A stretch of DNA of 64,000 nt. Origin: Alphaproteobacteria bacterium. GTDB lineage: Bacteria > Pseudomonadota > Alphaproteobacteria > UBA6615. Positions 50,689 to 60,532 of the stretch are shown in pieces. The position numbers and the translations under genes are program-made. Positions within the stretch are counted from its first letter, which is position 1; every line of letters begins with the position of its first letter. The notes beneath the pieces were generated by a model. That model ran no database searches, was not told the origin of the DNA, and saw nothing but the letters and a program-made list of their open reading frames with translations. The stretch spans positions 27,068 to 91,067 of the forward strand of contig JANQOE010000091.1 in NCBI GenBank assembly GCA_028279245.1, written 5' to 3'.

Positions 50689-52350
50689 ATGAAGTTGAAG
50701 CGCGTCGCCACTGCTCTGCTGGTCGGGTTCGGTTTGGTGCTGGCGGCACCGGCCCAAGCCCGCGACGAACTGGTCATCGGCATCAGCCAATTCCCCACCG
50801 GTTTCCACCCCAACACCAACAGCCATGTCGCGCTCAGCCTGATCATGGGCATGACCCGGCGGCCGTTCACCGCCTACAACGCCGATTGGGAACTGGTCTG
50901 TTTGTTGTGCACCGAGTTGCCGAGCCGCGAGCAAGGCACCGCGCGCTTCACCGAAGCGGCTGACGGCACACCGACGATTGCCGTCGACTACGCCATCCAA
51001 CCGGAAGCCACCTGGGGCGATGGCACGCCCATCACCACCGAAGACGTCATGTTCACCTGGGAGATCGGGCGGATCCCGGAAAGCGGTGTCGGCAACCTCG
51101 AAATGTACCGCACCATGGAACGCATCGAGGTGCACGACGACAAGCGCTTCACCATCCACCTCGACCGCCGCGAATGCGGATTCGAAGGCATCGGCGACTT
51201 TCGCCCGGTGCCGGCACATTTGGAACGCGATGCGTTCGCCGACCCGGCTGAGTACGCCAACCGCTCGCTCTATGAGACCGACACCACCAACCCCGGCCTG
51301 TACTTCGGCCCCTACCGCGTCACCCGGGTCGACCCCGGCGCCCTCGTCGTGTTGGAACGCAACCCGACCTGGTGGGGCAAGGCACCTGAATTCGACCGGA
51401 TCACCTTCAAGATCTTCGAGAACACCTCGGCCCTCGAAGCCAATCTGCTGTCCGGCAACATCGACTATATCGCCGGCGAAGCCGGCATCTCCCTCGACCA
51501 GGCCCTTGGTTTCGAGAAGCGCCATGCCGACAAGTACAAGATCGTGTACCGGGCCGGATTGCTCTACGAACACATCGACATGCGTCTCGACAACCCGATC
51601 TTGTCGGACCGCCGGGTCCGGCGTGCCCTGCTCCTCGCCACCGACCGGGAGGCCATCAGCCAGCGGCTGTTCGAAGGCAAGCAACCGGTCGCCCACACCA
51701 ACATTCACCCGTCCGACGCGGTCTTCTTCGAAGGCGTCCCAAAGTACGAGTTCAGCCCGGAACAAGCCGTCGAACTGCTCGAAGAAGCCGGCTGGACCGA
51801 CATCCGTGACGGCATCCGCCACAATGCCGCCGGTGACCGCCTGACCCTGGAGATCATGACCACCTCCGGCAACCGCATCCGCGAGCTGGTGCAACAGGTC
51901 CTGCAAAGCATGTGGCGCGACGTCGGCATCGACCTGCGCATCCGTAACGAGCCGCCACGTGTGCTTTTCGGCCAAACCCTGCGCGAACGCCGTTTCCCCG
52001 ACATGGCGATGTTTGCCTGGCTATCCGTGCCGGAGAACATCCCGCGGACGGCCCTGCACTCGGACCAGGTGCCCACCGAAGCCAACGGGTTCAGCGGTCA
52101 GAACTACACCGGCTACAGCAACCCGATGATGGATGAGACCCTTGAAGCGCTACGCGTTCAGTGCGGTGAGGAGGAGCAGACCGAACTCTGGAACCGCGTG
52201 CAAACGATGTATGCCGAGGATCTGCCGGTGTTGCCGCTCTACTTCCGCTCCAATCCCTACATCATGCCGAAATGGCTGGATGGTGTGACCCCGACCGGCC
52301 ATTTGAACCCAAGCAGCCTCTGGGTCGAAAACTGGACGGTCGCCGAATAG
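50689..52350 (+). CDS. ABC transporter substrate-binding protein, family 5 (peptide/opine type)
   Basis: 553-residue periplasmic binding protein: signal peptide (RVATALLVGFGLVLAAPAQA), then a DppA/OppA-like fold (LIMGMTRRPFTAYNADWELV; TWGDGTPITTEDVMFTWE; VRRALLLATDREAISQ; FSGQNYTGYSNPMMDE). Ribosome site GGGAGGTAAGG. No permease or ATPase genes follow, so its partner transporter is encoded elsewhere. Confidence 0.9.
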   Translation: MKLKRVATALLVGFGLVLAAPAQARDELVIGISQFPTGFHPNTNSHVALSLIMGMTRRPFTAYNADWELVCLLCTELPSREQGTARFTEAADGTPTIAVDYAIQPEATWGDGTPITTEDVMFTWEIGRIPESGVGNLEMYRTMERIEVHDDKRFTIHLDRRECGFEGIGDFRPVPAHLERDAFADPAEYANRSLYETDTTNPGLYFGPYRVTRVDPGALVVLERNPTWWGKAPEFDRITFKIFENTSALEANLLSGNIDYIAGEAGISLDQALGFEKRHADKYKIVYRAGLLYEHIDMRLDNPILSDRRVRRALLLATDREAISQRLFEGKQPVAHTNIHPSDAVFFEGVPKYEFSPEQAVELLEEAGWTDIRDGIRHNAAGDRLTLEIMTTSGNRIRELVQQVLQSMWRDVGIDLRIRNEPPRVLFGQTLRERRFPDMAMFAWLSVPENIPRTALHSDQVPTEANGFSGQNYTGYSNPMMDETLEALRVQCGEEEQTELWNRVQTMYAEDLPVLPLYFRSNPYIMPKWLDGVTPTGHLNPSSLWVENWTVAE

Positions 52351-52423
52351 CCGGCACACCGCTATTGCGTCGAAGGCCCGACGCGGGAACACTGCGCGCA
52401 ACAAGCGGTACTGTGGGGGAAGC

Positions 52424-53311
52424 ATGGCGGCGTCTGGAACACCGCCGGTGCTGGGCGTTATTGGCGGCAGCGGCATCTATGAAATCGACGGGCTCGAGGA
52501 TTTGCAGTGGCGCCGCGTCGACTCACCGTTTGGCGAACCGTCGGACGAACTGCTGTTCGGCCGGCTCGGCGGCCAACAGGTCATCTTTCTGCCACGCCAC
52601 GGTCGCGGTCACATCGTCTCACCGACCGAGGTCAACTACCGTGCGAACATCGACGCGCTAAAGCGTTCCGGCGTCACGGAAATCATCTCCCTGTCGGCGG
52701 TTGGCTCGCTGCGCGAGGAACTGGCGCCGGGCACCTTCGTTCTGATCGATCAGTTCATCGACCGCACCCTCGCCCGCAGCAAATCCTTCTTCGGCAAAGG
52801 CATGGTCGCCCATGTCAGCATGAGCGACCCGGTCTGCGGCCGTCTCGGCGATCATCTGCAAGCTGCGGCGAAGGAGACCGGCGTCCCCTGCGAACGCGGC
52901 GGCACCTACATGGTGATGGAGGGACCACAATTCTCCACCCGTGCCGAATCGGAACTATACAGAAGCTGGGGTTGTTCGGTGATCGGCATGACCAACATGC
53001 CGGAAGCGAAACTCGCCCGCGAGGCGGAGGTCTGTTACGCGACCGTCGCCATGGTCACCGACTATGACTGCTGGCATGACGACCATGACGCAGTCACCGT
53101 CGACCAGGTTATTCAGGTGTTACGCGGCAACGCGGCGGCCGCGAAGAAACTCCTCCGCGCCACCATTCCACGGCTAAGTGACCGGACAGACGTCTGCGAC
53201 CGCGGCTGCCACACCGCGCTCGATGCCGCGCTCATAACCGCACCGGAGAAGCGCGATCCCACGGTCCTCGCCAAGCTCGATGCGGTGGCCAAGCGCGTTC
53301 TCGAAGGCTGA
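52424..53311 (+). CDS. mtnP: S-methyl-5'-thioadenosine phosphorylase
   Basis: 295-residue nucleoside phosphorylase of the methionine salvage route. LGVIGGSGIYEIDG, FLPRHGRGHIVSPTEVNYRAN, and the substrate-site segments YMVMEGPQFSTRAESELYRS and IGMTNMPEAKLAREAE match MTA phosphorylases. Length is usual. Confidence 0.94.
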   Translation: MAASGTPPVLGVIGGSGIYEIDGLEDLQWRRVDSPFGEPSDELLFGRLGGQQVIFLPRHGRGHIVSPTEVNYRANIDALKRSGVTEIISLSAVGSLREELAPGTFVLIDQFIDRTLARSKSFFGKGMVAHVSMSDPVCGRLGDHLQAAAKETGVPCERGGTYMVMEGPQFSTRAESELYRSWGCSVIGMTNMPEAKLAREAEVCYATVAMVTDYDCWHDDHDAVTVDQVIQVLRGNAAAAKKLLRATIPRLSDRTDVCDRGCHTALDAALITAPEKRDPTVLAKLDAVAKRVLEG

Positions 53312-53389
53312 TTGCCTGCCCGACTCGAACCATGTTTCAATCAAGCGGGGGGCAGCGAAAAGCGATGATGTGGGCCATGCGAGGTCGAA

Positions 53390-54274
53390 GTGACGGCGGC
53401 TGAGCCAACCTCAGATACGTCCATCACCGGCATAGATCACGCGGTGATTGCGGCACGCGATCTGGAAGCGGCGCGCGATGTCTGGCAGCGCCTCGGTTTC
53501 ACCATGGCCCCGCGTGGCCGCCACGTCGGCTGGGGCACCGCCAACTACACGATGCTGTTCCAGCATGACTATCTCGAACTGCGCGGCATCGTCGATCCGA
53601 GCCAATTCGTCGGCACCCTCGACAAGTTCTTGGAACATGGCGAAGGCCTCAGCAGCCTAGTCCTCGCTTCGGACAACGCGTCCGATTTCTATGAGTGGCT
53701 GCGCGGTGAGGCCGACACGGCCGACGCGCCCCGCGACCTGGAACGGCTCATCGAATACGAAGGCACCGAAGAGACGCTTAGATTCCGGTTCGTGCCGGTT
53801 CCTGGCCCCATCTCCCCGGGCCTGCTAGCCACCGCCGTCGAACATCTGACGCCGGATGAGTTGCGCCGACCGGAGCTGCTGTCCCACCCAAACGGCGCCC
53901 GCTCGATTCTCGAGATCACCGTGGCGATGGAAGATCTGACCGGCGTCGCCGAGGCCTATGCCAAGCTGTTTGGCAATGCCGCCGTCAACGATGAAACCCG
54001 GCGCGGCCGCGTCACCATTGCCGCCGGCACCGCGGAACTGCTGTTCCTTACGCCGAAGGAGTTCCCGAAACGGCACTACGACGTCGGCGTTGGCGACGAT
54101 CTGCCCTTGCCGCGCATGGCAGCCCTCACCCTCGAGGTTGCCGACCCCGCCGCCACCGCGCTGTACCTGTCCGGCCAGACCATTCCCTACGAGCGCGAGC
54201 CCGACGGCACCGTCCTGGTCGAGGGGACAAGCGCATCGGGTGTGTTGTTGGAGTTCGCCCGTCGCCCGGACTAG
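53390..54274 (+). CDS. VOC (glyoxalase-like) domain protein
   Basis: 294 residues starting at GTG 53390, with two vicinal-oxygen-chelate modules. The first has GIDHAVIAARDLEAARDVWQRLGF with metal-ligand candidates His and Glu (LELRGIVD); the second starts near residue 160. Resembles the glyoxalase-3-like family of uncertain reaction. Its stop overlaps the convergent ychF 3' end by 4 bp. Confidence 0.82.
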   Translation: MTAAEPTSDTSITGIDHAVIAARDLEAARDVWQRLGFTMAPRGRHVGWGTANYTMLFQHDYLELRGIVDPSQFVGTLDKFLEHGEGLSSLVLASDNASDFYEWLRGEADTADAPRDLERLIEYEGTEETLRFRFVPVPGPISPGLLATAVEHLTPDELRRPELLSHPNGARSILEITVAMEDLTGVAEAYAKLFGNAAVNDETRRGRVTIAAGTAELLFLTPKEFPKRHYDVGVGDDLPLPRMAALTLEVADPAATALYLSGQTIPYEREPDGTVLVEGTSASGVLLEFARRPD

Positions 54275-55368
54275 ACGTTGAAACGGAACAGCATCACGTC
54301 GCCATCCCGGACGATGTAGTCCTTGCCCTCCTGCCGCATCTTGCCGGCATCCTTGGCGCCCTGTTCCCCGCCACTGTCGAGATAGTCGCCGTAGGCAATA
54401 GTTTCGGCTTTGATGAAGCCGCGCTCGAAATCGTTATGAATCCGGCCGGCGGCCTGCGGTGCCCTGCTCCCCGCAACGACGGTCCAAGCCCGCGATTCCT
54501 TCGGACCGGCAGTGAAGAAGGTCAGCAGGCCCAGCAGGCTATAGGCGGCCCGGATGACCCGCGCCAATCCAGTCTCTTGGAGACCCAGATCGTCCAGGAA
54601 CGCTGCCCGCTCTTCCGCGTCGAGTTGCGCAACCTCTGCCTCGATCCGCGCCGAGACCACAACATGCCCGGCACCTTCCTGCGCAGCGAATTCCGCAACC
54701 TGCGCGGTGTAGTCATTGCCTGTGGCCGCCGTCCCTTCATCGACGTTACAGACGTAAAGCACCGGCTTGGAGGTCAGCAATTGCAGCGCGGCGAGATCGT
54801 CCTGCCGGTCATCCGGAATCTGCGCCGCCCGGGCCGGCTTGCCGTCCTGCAATGCGGCGAGCACCGGCACCATCAAGTCGGCCTGCGCCTTCGCCTCTTT
54901 ATCGCCGCCCCGCGCCCGCTTCACGGCCTGATCGGTGCGCCTTTCCATGCTTTCCAAGTCGGCCAGCAGCAATTCGGTATTGACCGTTTCCGCATCTCGC
55001 ACCGGATCGACCGCGCCGTCGACATGCGACACGTCGCCATCGTCAAAGCACCGCAGCACGTGGCAGATCGCATCGACTTCGCGGATGTTGGCCAGGAACT
55101 TGTTCCCCAAGCCTTCACCCTGGCTCGCCCCTTTCACCAACCCGGCAATGTCGACGAATTCCAGCACCGTCGGCACCACCTTAGCCGACTTGGCGAGCGC
55201 CGCGATCCGGTCCAATCGCGGATCGGGCACCGGCACCCGCCCCACATTCGGCTCCACCGTGCAGAACGGATAATTCGCCGCTTCCGCCTGCGCCGTCTCA
55301 GTCAGCGCGTTGAAGAGCGTCGACTTGCCGACATTGGGCAAGCCGACAATCCCGCAGGTCAGGGCCAT
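54271..55368 (-). CDS. ychF: Redox-regulated ATPase YchF
   Basis: 365-residue P-loop protein of the Obg group that prefers ATP. Walker A GLPNVGKSTLFNAL, switch region DIAGLVKGASQGEGLGNKFL, and NVDE in place of the NKxD guanine motif. C-terminal TGS-like domain near residues 280-365. Binds ribosomes. Its ATG overlaps the last base of the pth stop. Confidence 0.96.
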   Translation of the reverse strand: MALTCGIVGLPNVGKSTLFNALTETAQAEAANYPFCTVEPNVGRVPVPDPRLDRIAALAKSAKVVPTVLEFVDIAGLVKGASQGEGLGNKFLANIREVDAICHVLRCFDDGDVSHVDGAVDPVRDAETVNTELLLADLESMERRTDQAVKRARGGDKEAKAQADLMVPVLAALQDGKPARAAQIPDDRQDDLAALQLLTSKPVLYVCNVDEGTAATGNDYTAQVAEFAAQEGAGHVVVSARIEAEVAQLDAEERAAFLDDLGLQETGLARVIRAAYSLLGLLTFFTAGPKESRAWTVVAGSRAPQAAGRIHNDFERGFIKAETIAYGDYLDSGGEQGAKDAGKMRQEGKDYIVRDGDVMLFRFNV

Positions 55369-56087
55369 TACGACTTCGGTCCGAGGTTGCGCAGTTTTGC
55401 AACGGCCTGGTCGAACGCGGCCGCCAAGGCACCCTTGTCCGGGTCTTCGCTGGGCGGATTAGCCGGGGCCGCATCCGGTTTCCGCCGCGCCGCCTTCTTC
55501 GGCTTCGCCGCCGATGTATCCTGCAAGGCCAGAGCGACCTTGTTCATGAACAGGCCCTCATCCTCGCCCAGCAGCTCCGGCAGCGCATCCGCCATCGTCG
55601 CGACCATCGGTTCGACCCAAGCCTTGTCGGCTTTGGAAAAGTCGCCGAGCACATGTCCCGAAACCTTGGCCTTATTGCCGGGATGGCCAATACCGATGCG
55701 CACCCTCCGGAAGTCCGGCGTGCCGAGATGCGCCTGCATACTCCGCAAACCGTTGTGCCCCGCGGTCCCGCCGCCTCGCTTCACCCGCAACCGGCCAGCC
55801 GCCAGATCGATTTCGTCGTAGAACACCGTGATGTCTTCCGCCGCGAACTTGTAGAAGCGGCAAGCGGCGCCCACCGACCGGCCGGACTCATTCATGAAGG
55901 TCATCGGCTTCAGCAGCAGCACCTTCTCGCTCCCGACCCGTCCCTCGGCCAGCAGTCCTTCGAACTTTGAACGAAACGGGGCAAGTCCATGGCGCTGTTG
56001 GATTTCGTCAGCCACCATGAACCCGATATTGTGCCGCTGCCGGGCATGTTCGGGCCCCGGATTCCCGAGGCCCACAAGCAGTTGCAT
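55368..56087 (-). CDS. pth: Peptidyl-tRNA hydrolase
   Basis: 239 residues. Catalytic His in GNPGPEHARQRHNIGF, KPMTFMNESGRSVG and GHNGLRSMQAHLGTPDFRR are standard. It has a C-terminal Lys/Ala/Pro-rich extension of about 45 residues, common in alphaproteobacteria. Order prs-rplY-pth-ychF is conserved. Confidence 0.96.
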   Translation of the reverse strand: MQLLVGLGNPGPEHARQRHNIGFMVADEIQQRHGLAPFRSKFEGLLAEGRVGSEKVLLLKPMTFMNESGRSVGAACRFYKFAAEDITVFYDEIDLAAGRLRVKRGGGTAGHNGLRSMQAHLGTPDFRRVRIGIGHPGNKAKVSGHVLGDFSKADKAWVEPMVATMADALPELLGEDEGLFMNKVALALQDTSAAKPKKAARRKPDAAPANPPSEDPDKGALAAAFDQAVAKLRNLGPKS

Positions 56088-56108
56088 CGCGAACCGATCG
56101 CTAGCGGC

Positions 56109-56765
56109 CTAGCCCTCCGAAGAGGTGCTGTCGGCCTCCGGCACTGCGGCCGCGACTTCGCCCTCGGCTTCCTCAGTTGTCTCTTCCTCGGCCGCCGACA
56201 CCGTCGGCGCGGCGATGGTCGCGATCGTAAAGTCACGGTCAGTAATCGTCGGCGTGACGTCAGCCGGCAGGTTGACCTCGGAGATGTGGATGCTCACCCC
56301 GATGTCGTGCCCCTCCAGATCGATCAAGATCTCCGGTGGAATGGAGTCGGCCCGGCAGCTGACCTCGACCGCGTGGCGCACGATGTTCAAAACGCCACCC
56401 TTCTTCAGGCCTACACAGGTCTCCTCGTTCTCGAACTTGACCGGGATCTCGACCGTGATTCGGGTCGCCGACGATACCCGCATGAAGTCAGCGTGGATCG
56501 GCACGTCCTTGACTGGGTCGAACTGGATATCACGGCACAGCACCCGCTGTTTTTTGCCCTCGACCTCCAGGTCGAACAGCCGCGCAAAGAACCCGGGCTT
56601 TTGCAGCTCCGAATCAAGCTCCCTCGGATCGAGAGCAATCGGCTGCGAATCGCTGTCGGCCCCGTAGATCACCGCCGGCACCTTGCCGGCACGCCGGATG
56701 GCACGCGTGGGCCCCTTGCCGACACCGGGACGGGCCGCCGCTGAAAGAACGCCAAACTCTGCCAT
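56109..56765 (-). CDS. rplY: 50S ribosomal protein L25 (Ctc form)
   Basis: 218-residue 5S rRNA-binding protein of the long Ctc form. The N-terminal L25 domain has GKGPTRAIRRAGKVPAVIYG and RDIQFDPVKDVPIHADFMRV, followed by the C-terminal TL5-like domain and an acidic tail (EEETTEEAEGEV). Follows prs by 35 bp. Confidence 0.95.
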   Translation of the reverse strand: MAEFGVLSAAARPGVGKGPTRAIRRAGKVPAVIYGADSDSQPIALDPRELDSELQKPGFFARLFDLEVEGKKQRVLCRDIQFDPVKDVPIHADFMRVSSATRITVEIPVKFENEETCVGLKKGGVLNIVRHAVEVSCRADSIPPEILIDLEGHDIGVSIHISEVNLPADVTPTITDRDFTIATIAAPTVSAAEEETTEEAEGEVAAAVPEADSTSSEG

Positions 56766-56800
56766 GTCAAACTCCTATCTCAGCCGCGGAGCGGCCGTAC

Positions 56801-57733
56801 TCAATCGAATAAACTGGAAACCGAGGCTTCCTCGCTAATCCGTTGGATTGCCTCGCCAAACAATGGCGCCACCGTCAACTGGCGCACCTTTGAGGCGACC
56901 CGTACTGCTTCCGTCGCCTGGATACTGTCGGTCAAGACCATGCCACTCAAGGGTGACGCCGCCACCCGGCCAACCGCCCCCCCGGAAAGTACGCCATGGG
57001 TGACATAGGCCGCCACCGAAGTTGCGCCCGCCTTGGTTAGGGCCGCCGCGGCGTTGCAGAGGGTCCCGGCGGAATCGACGATATCATCCACCAGCACACA
57101 GTCCCGGCCATCGACATCGCCGATAATGTTCATCACCTCGGATGCCCCGGCCCGCTCTCGCCGCTTGTCGATGATCGCCAGGTCGGCGCCCAGCCGCTTG
57201 GCGATCCCGCGCGCCCGCAGTACCCCGCCGACATCCGGCGAGACCACCACCAGGCCACCGCCATTGAAGTGCTCGGTAATGTCCTTCGAGAACACCGGGG
57301 CAGCATAGAGATTGTCCACCGGAATATCGAAAAACCCTTGGATCTGCGCGGCATGCAGGTCCATCGTCAGCAGCCTGTTGGCCCCAGCGGAGGTGATGAG
57401 ATTGGCCACCAGCTTGGCGGAAATCGGCGTCCGCGGGCCGGTTTTCCGGTCCTGCCGCGCGTATCCGTAGTACGGAACCACCGCCGTGACCCGGCGGGCC
57501 GAGCCCCGGCTCAGCGCGTCCAGCGTGACCAGCAACTCCATCAGGTTGTCGTTGGCTGGATAGGAGGTCGGCTGGATCACGAAGACGTCCTCGCCACGGA
57601 CATTCTCCAGGATCTCGGCGAACACCTCCAGATCGGAGAACCGGCGAATGCTCGCCGCCGTCAACGGTACGTTCAGGTAAGCAGAAATGGCTTCGGCCAA
57701 TGGCCGATTACCATTGCATGATACCAGTTTCAT
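56801..57733 (-). CDS. prs: Ribose-phosphate pyrophosphokinase
   Basis: 310-residue PRPP synthase: [33 protein letters not shown], and PRPP-binding [21 protein letters not shown] 57733 (MKLVSCNGN) is the family start; the longer frame crosses the upstream hairpin. It supplies PRPP for the phosphoribosyltransferases elsewhere in the window. Confidence 0.96.
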   Translation of the reverse strand: MKLVSCNGNRPLAEAISAYLNVPLTAASIRRFSDLEVFAEILENVRGEDVFVIQPTSYPANDNLMELLVTLDALSRGSARRVTAVVPYYGYARQDRKTGPRTPISAKLVANLITSAGANRLLTMDLHAAQIQGFFDIPVDNLYAAPVFSKDITEHFNGGGLVVVSPDVGGVLRARGIAKRLGADLAIIDKRRERAGASEVMNIIGDVDGRDCVLVDDIVDSAGTLCNAAAALTKAGATSVAAYVTHGVLSGGAVGRVAASPLSGMVLTDSIQATEAVRVASKVRQLTVAPLFGEAIQRISEEASVSSLFD

Positions 57734-57753
57734 CGGCTGCGTCCCGCACTCAC

Positions 57754-57781
57754 GCCGCTTCGCACCCCGAACCGAAGCGGC
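57754..57781 (-). terminator. Hairpin between lipoprotein gene and prs
   Basis: Perfect 9-bp inverted repeat GCCGCTTCG / CGAAGCGGC with a 10-nt loop in the 86-bp gap. No T-run follows, so termination is uncertain. Confidence 0.45.
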
Positions 57782-57819
57782 TTCGCCCATCAGTCGGGGC
57801 GAGACATTTAGCAAGGGGG

Positions 57820-58707
57820 TCAGCGTCTGTAAACCGACTCCCCCGCCCCGGTTGTCGAGGCATCCAGCAGCTCCACGATCGCCGGCACTGCAGCCTCGGC
57901 CACCAGTTGGGCCACCCCGCCCCAGGCGCCATCCAGGCTCCCGGTCGGCACCCGGTTCGCCTGCGCCACGACCCCGCTTTCCCGGCCGTCCGGATCAAGA
58001 AATACCCAGTCAATCCGGACCTCTTCGAATCCCGCATCGGCCGGAATCACCGACACCCGCCCCCGCAGCCCGGCCAGCTCCGGCGTCGGCGGCAATACCT
58101 GCACGCCAGCCGCCACGAGCTGCTGGCGAATCGCCGAGGCCAGGCTGCTATCGCCATCCCCCGGCGCCCCGGCAACCACCGGCACGGCAATCTGCAGGCC
58201 GATACGCTCGATGGGGGCCGCGACCTGGACCATACTGGCAATCTCCGGCCCGATTCCGCCACCAAGCTTCTCCATCAGCGACGGGTCGGCCGTCTGCCAA
58301 GCTGCCATCGGTGTACTGTTCAGGGGCTGCACCCGCCCGTCGATAACTCCCCCATCCGGGTCGAATAATTCCCAAACAATTTGGGCAGTTATGCCATCAT
58401 CCTCGACCCGGCCCTGAAGAAACATGCTGTGTTTGTTGCCACCGCTGGTACTGGCCGGCACATTGGCGTCCCGCAGTTTCGCCGCCACCGCCTCTGCCAG
58501 CATCGCCGCCGTTGGATCCGGCGCATCCGACACCGGCAGGACGATCACCCCGGGATAGTCCGGCAGGGCCAGCAGCTGCTTGTCGACATCACCGTTGTGG
58601 GCAAATGGCTGCGGCAACGGCTGACAGCCAGCCACCAGCAACAGCAGGGTGAGCAGCGCCGAGGCGACCCGGCCAGAAGCCGGCCGGTACGCGGAAACCG
58701 GGCACAT
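57820..58707 (-). CDS. Hypothetical lipoprotein
   Basis: 295 residues with a lipoprotein signal ([14 protein letters not shown], lipobox Cys about residue 28). The rest has no domain I recognise; it has repeated patterns of about 130 residues beginning [25 protein letters not shown] and [22 protein letters not shown], suggesting an internal duplication. Probably anchored in the envelope. It lies in the run hldD-lgt-midA-pgeF, downstream of pgeF. Confidence 0.75.
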   Translation of the reverse strand: MCPVSAYRPASGRVASALLTLLLLVAGCQPLPQPFAHNGDVDKQLLALPDYPGVIVLPVSDAPDPTAAMLAEAVAAKLRDANVPASTSGGNKHSMFLQGRVEDDGITAQIVWELFDPDGGVIDGRVQPLNSTPMAAWQTADPSLMEKLGGGIGPEIASMVQVAAPIERIGLQIAVPVVAGAPGDGDSSLASAIRQQLVAAGVQVLPPTPELAGLRGRVSVIPADAGFEEVRIDWVFLDPDGRESGVVAQANRVPTGSLDGAWGGVAQLVAEAAVPAIVELLDASTTGAGESVYRR

Positions 58708-58715
58708 GACGGGTG

Positions 58716-59471
58716 CTATGCCAGAACGATCGCAGACACTTGGCGACCGTAGTCGGTCTCCCCGCGTTTACAAGTCCGCCGATAGCTGAAGAAGGCCGCC
58801 TCGTCCGACAACGTATCTCGACTCAAGACCATTGGGCCCCCGACCCCAGCCGCTTCAAGTTGGCGCCGGACATAGCCAGGTAAATCCAACAGCCAGCGAT
58901 CCCCGGAAACCTTGAAGTGAACCGCATTCCCCGGGTCGGCCGCGAGAAAGCTCGCCCGCACGTCATCCCCGACCTCATAGGACGCGGGACCAATGGTCGG
59001 GCCGACAGCAGCATGGATCCGCGCCGGCGCCGCCCCCAACTCAGTCATCGCCGCAACGACCGCGCCCACAACTCCGCCCACGGCCCCGCGCCAGCCCGCA
59101 TGCGCCGCGCCGATGACCCTCGCTTCCGGATCGGCCAACAGCACCGGGGCGCAGTCGGCGGTCAGCACCCCAAGGGCCACTCCGGATCGGTCGGTCACCA
59201 TGGCATCGGCTTTCGGCGCGGCCTCTGGTGTCCAAGGGTCTTCGACCCGGGCAACATCCGGCGAATGCACCTGATACATCGTCACTAGCGCTTCGGCCGG
59301 CGGCAACGCCTTGGTCACACGCGCCCGGTTCTCAGCGACCCGGTCATGATCGTCGGCGGACCCGAAGCCGCAGTTGAGCGAGCCGTAGATCCCTTCGCTC
59401 ACCCCGCCCTGCCGCGTAAAGAAGCCGTGCGAGACACCAGCGCGCTTCAGATTCTCGGCTTCTAGGAACAT
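58716..59471 (-). CDS. pgeF: Polyphenol oxidase/laccase-domain family protein (PgeF/YfiH)
   Basis: 251 residues. HGFFTRQGGVSEG at the N-terminus, metal-site residues in YQVHSPDV, LTADCAPVLL and GAAHAGWRGAVGGV. Family proteins correct misincorporated Ser in peptidoglycan or act as purine-nucleoside enzymes. ATG 59471 overlaps the upstream methyltransferase stop by 10 bp. Confidence 0.92.
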   Translation of the reverse strand: MFLEAENLKRAGVSHGFFTRQGGVSEGIYGSLNCGFGSADDHDRVAENRARVTKALPPAEALVTMYQVHSPDVARVEDPWTPEAAPKADAMVTDRSGVALGVLTADCAPVLLADPEARVIGAAHAGWRGAVGGVVGAVVAAMTELGAAPARIHAAVGPTIGPASYEVGDDVRASFLAADPGNAVHFKVSGDRWLLDLPGYVRRQLEAAGVGGPMVLSRDTLSDEAAFFSYRRTCKRGETDYGRQVSAIVLA

Positions 59472-60532
59472 GCGTCCAATCCATCCGGCGCCGGCCAATC
59501 CGGATGCGTCACGGCCAGCACTTTGAACATGGTGCCCATCTGTGTCGGATCGATGAGTCGCCGCAACCCGGCAACGAGATCCCGGCGCGTTGCCTCATCT
59601 TTCCCACGGCACAGCGCCGCGGCACGCGCTTCCGCGCCCAGCCGCCGCAGGAATACCCCTTGATCCGCCGGACCACAGACGCGCGCGCCAAACGCCCGCG
59701 CGGCAGCGGACAGGCGGGCAAAGCTCACATGCGCCGTCAGGTCTGCTTCGCCCGGCGCCGCCAGTACCGGCACCCGTTCGTGCGCCCGCACCGCTTGCAG
59801 GGTTTCGCCGCAGCCATCCTGAACATGCCCGTAGTCGACCATCAGCAGGGCTCCGCCAGACGCGCGAAGCCGCTCCACCAATCCCTGCATTACAGCCTCG
59901 GCCACCGCCGAGCGTTCATACACATCGCCGCTGTCGATGGGCGGATCCGCCAAATCGACGACGGGCCCGGTCACGAACGCCAATCCCCCACTATCAGGGT
60001 CCAATCCGACACAGCGTTCGGCCCAGGCATCGGCCTGCCGCACGAACTGACGTACCGGCAACGCATCGAAAAACTCGTTCGCCACGACAATGCTCGGTCC
60101 GTCCGGCAGGTCGTCGACATCGCCGTGCCAAGTTGGTCGATGAGCACCCAACATGCGCGCCTGATATTCCCGCAGGACCGGGCTCGCCTCAACCAGATGC
60201 ACTTGCACCGCATCGCCGAAGCCCGGCACGGCGGCGCCGGCGCGCAACGCGTCAGCCATCAGCGTGCCGCGTCCAGGCCCGAGTTCGACCAGATTAACCG
60301 GGCGCGGCGCCCCAGCGCGCGGCCAAAGATCGGCGCACCACAACCCGATCATCTCACCGAAGATCTGGCTGACCTCGGGCGCGGTCACGAAGTCACCGGC
60401 CCGGCCCAGCGGGTTCCGCGTCATGTAGTAGCCGAACTGGGGATGGGTCAGCGCTTCCCGCATGAACGTGTCGACGGTGATCGGACCGTCTTGCGCAATG
60501 CGTTCCCGCAGCAACCGCGCGAGCGGCGTCAC
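59462..60532 (-). CDS. MidA/NDUFAF7-family SAM-dependent methyltransferase
   Basis: 356 residues. HPQFGYYMTRNPLGRAGDFVTAPEVSQIFGE and LVELGPGRGTLMAD (SAM motif) define the family, whose mitochondrial member methylates a complex I subunit. It starts at GTG 60532, overlapping the lgt stop (GTGA). Confidence 0.92.
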   Translation of the reverse strand: MTPLARLLRERIAQDGPITVDTFMREALTHPQFGYYMTRNPLGRAGDFVTAPEVSQIFGEMIGLWCADLWPRAGAPRPVNLVELGPGRGTLMADALRAGAAVPGFGDAVQVHLVEASPVLREYQARMLGAHRPTWHGDVDDLPDGPSIVVANEFFDALPVRQFVRQADAWAERCVGLDPDSGGLAFVTGPVVDLADPPIDSGDVYERSAVAEAVMQGLVERLRASGGALLMVDYGHVQDGCGETLQAVRAHERVPVLAAPGEADLTAHVSFARLSAAARAFGARVCGPADQGVFLRRLGAEARAAALCRGKDEATRRDLVAGLRRLIDPTQMGTMFKVLAVTHPDWPAPDGLDACS

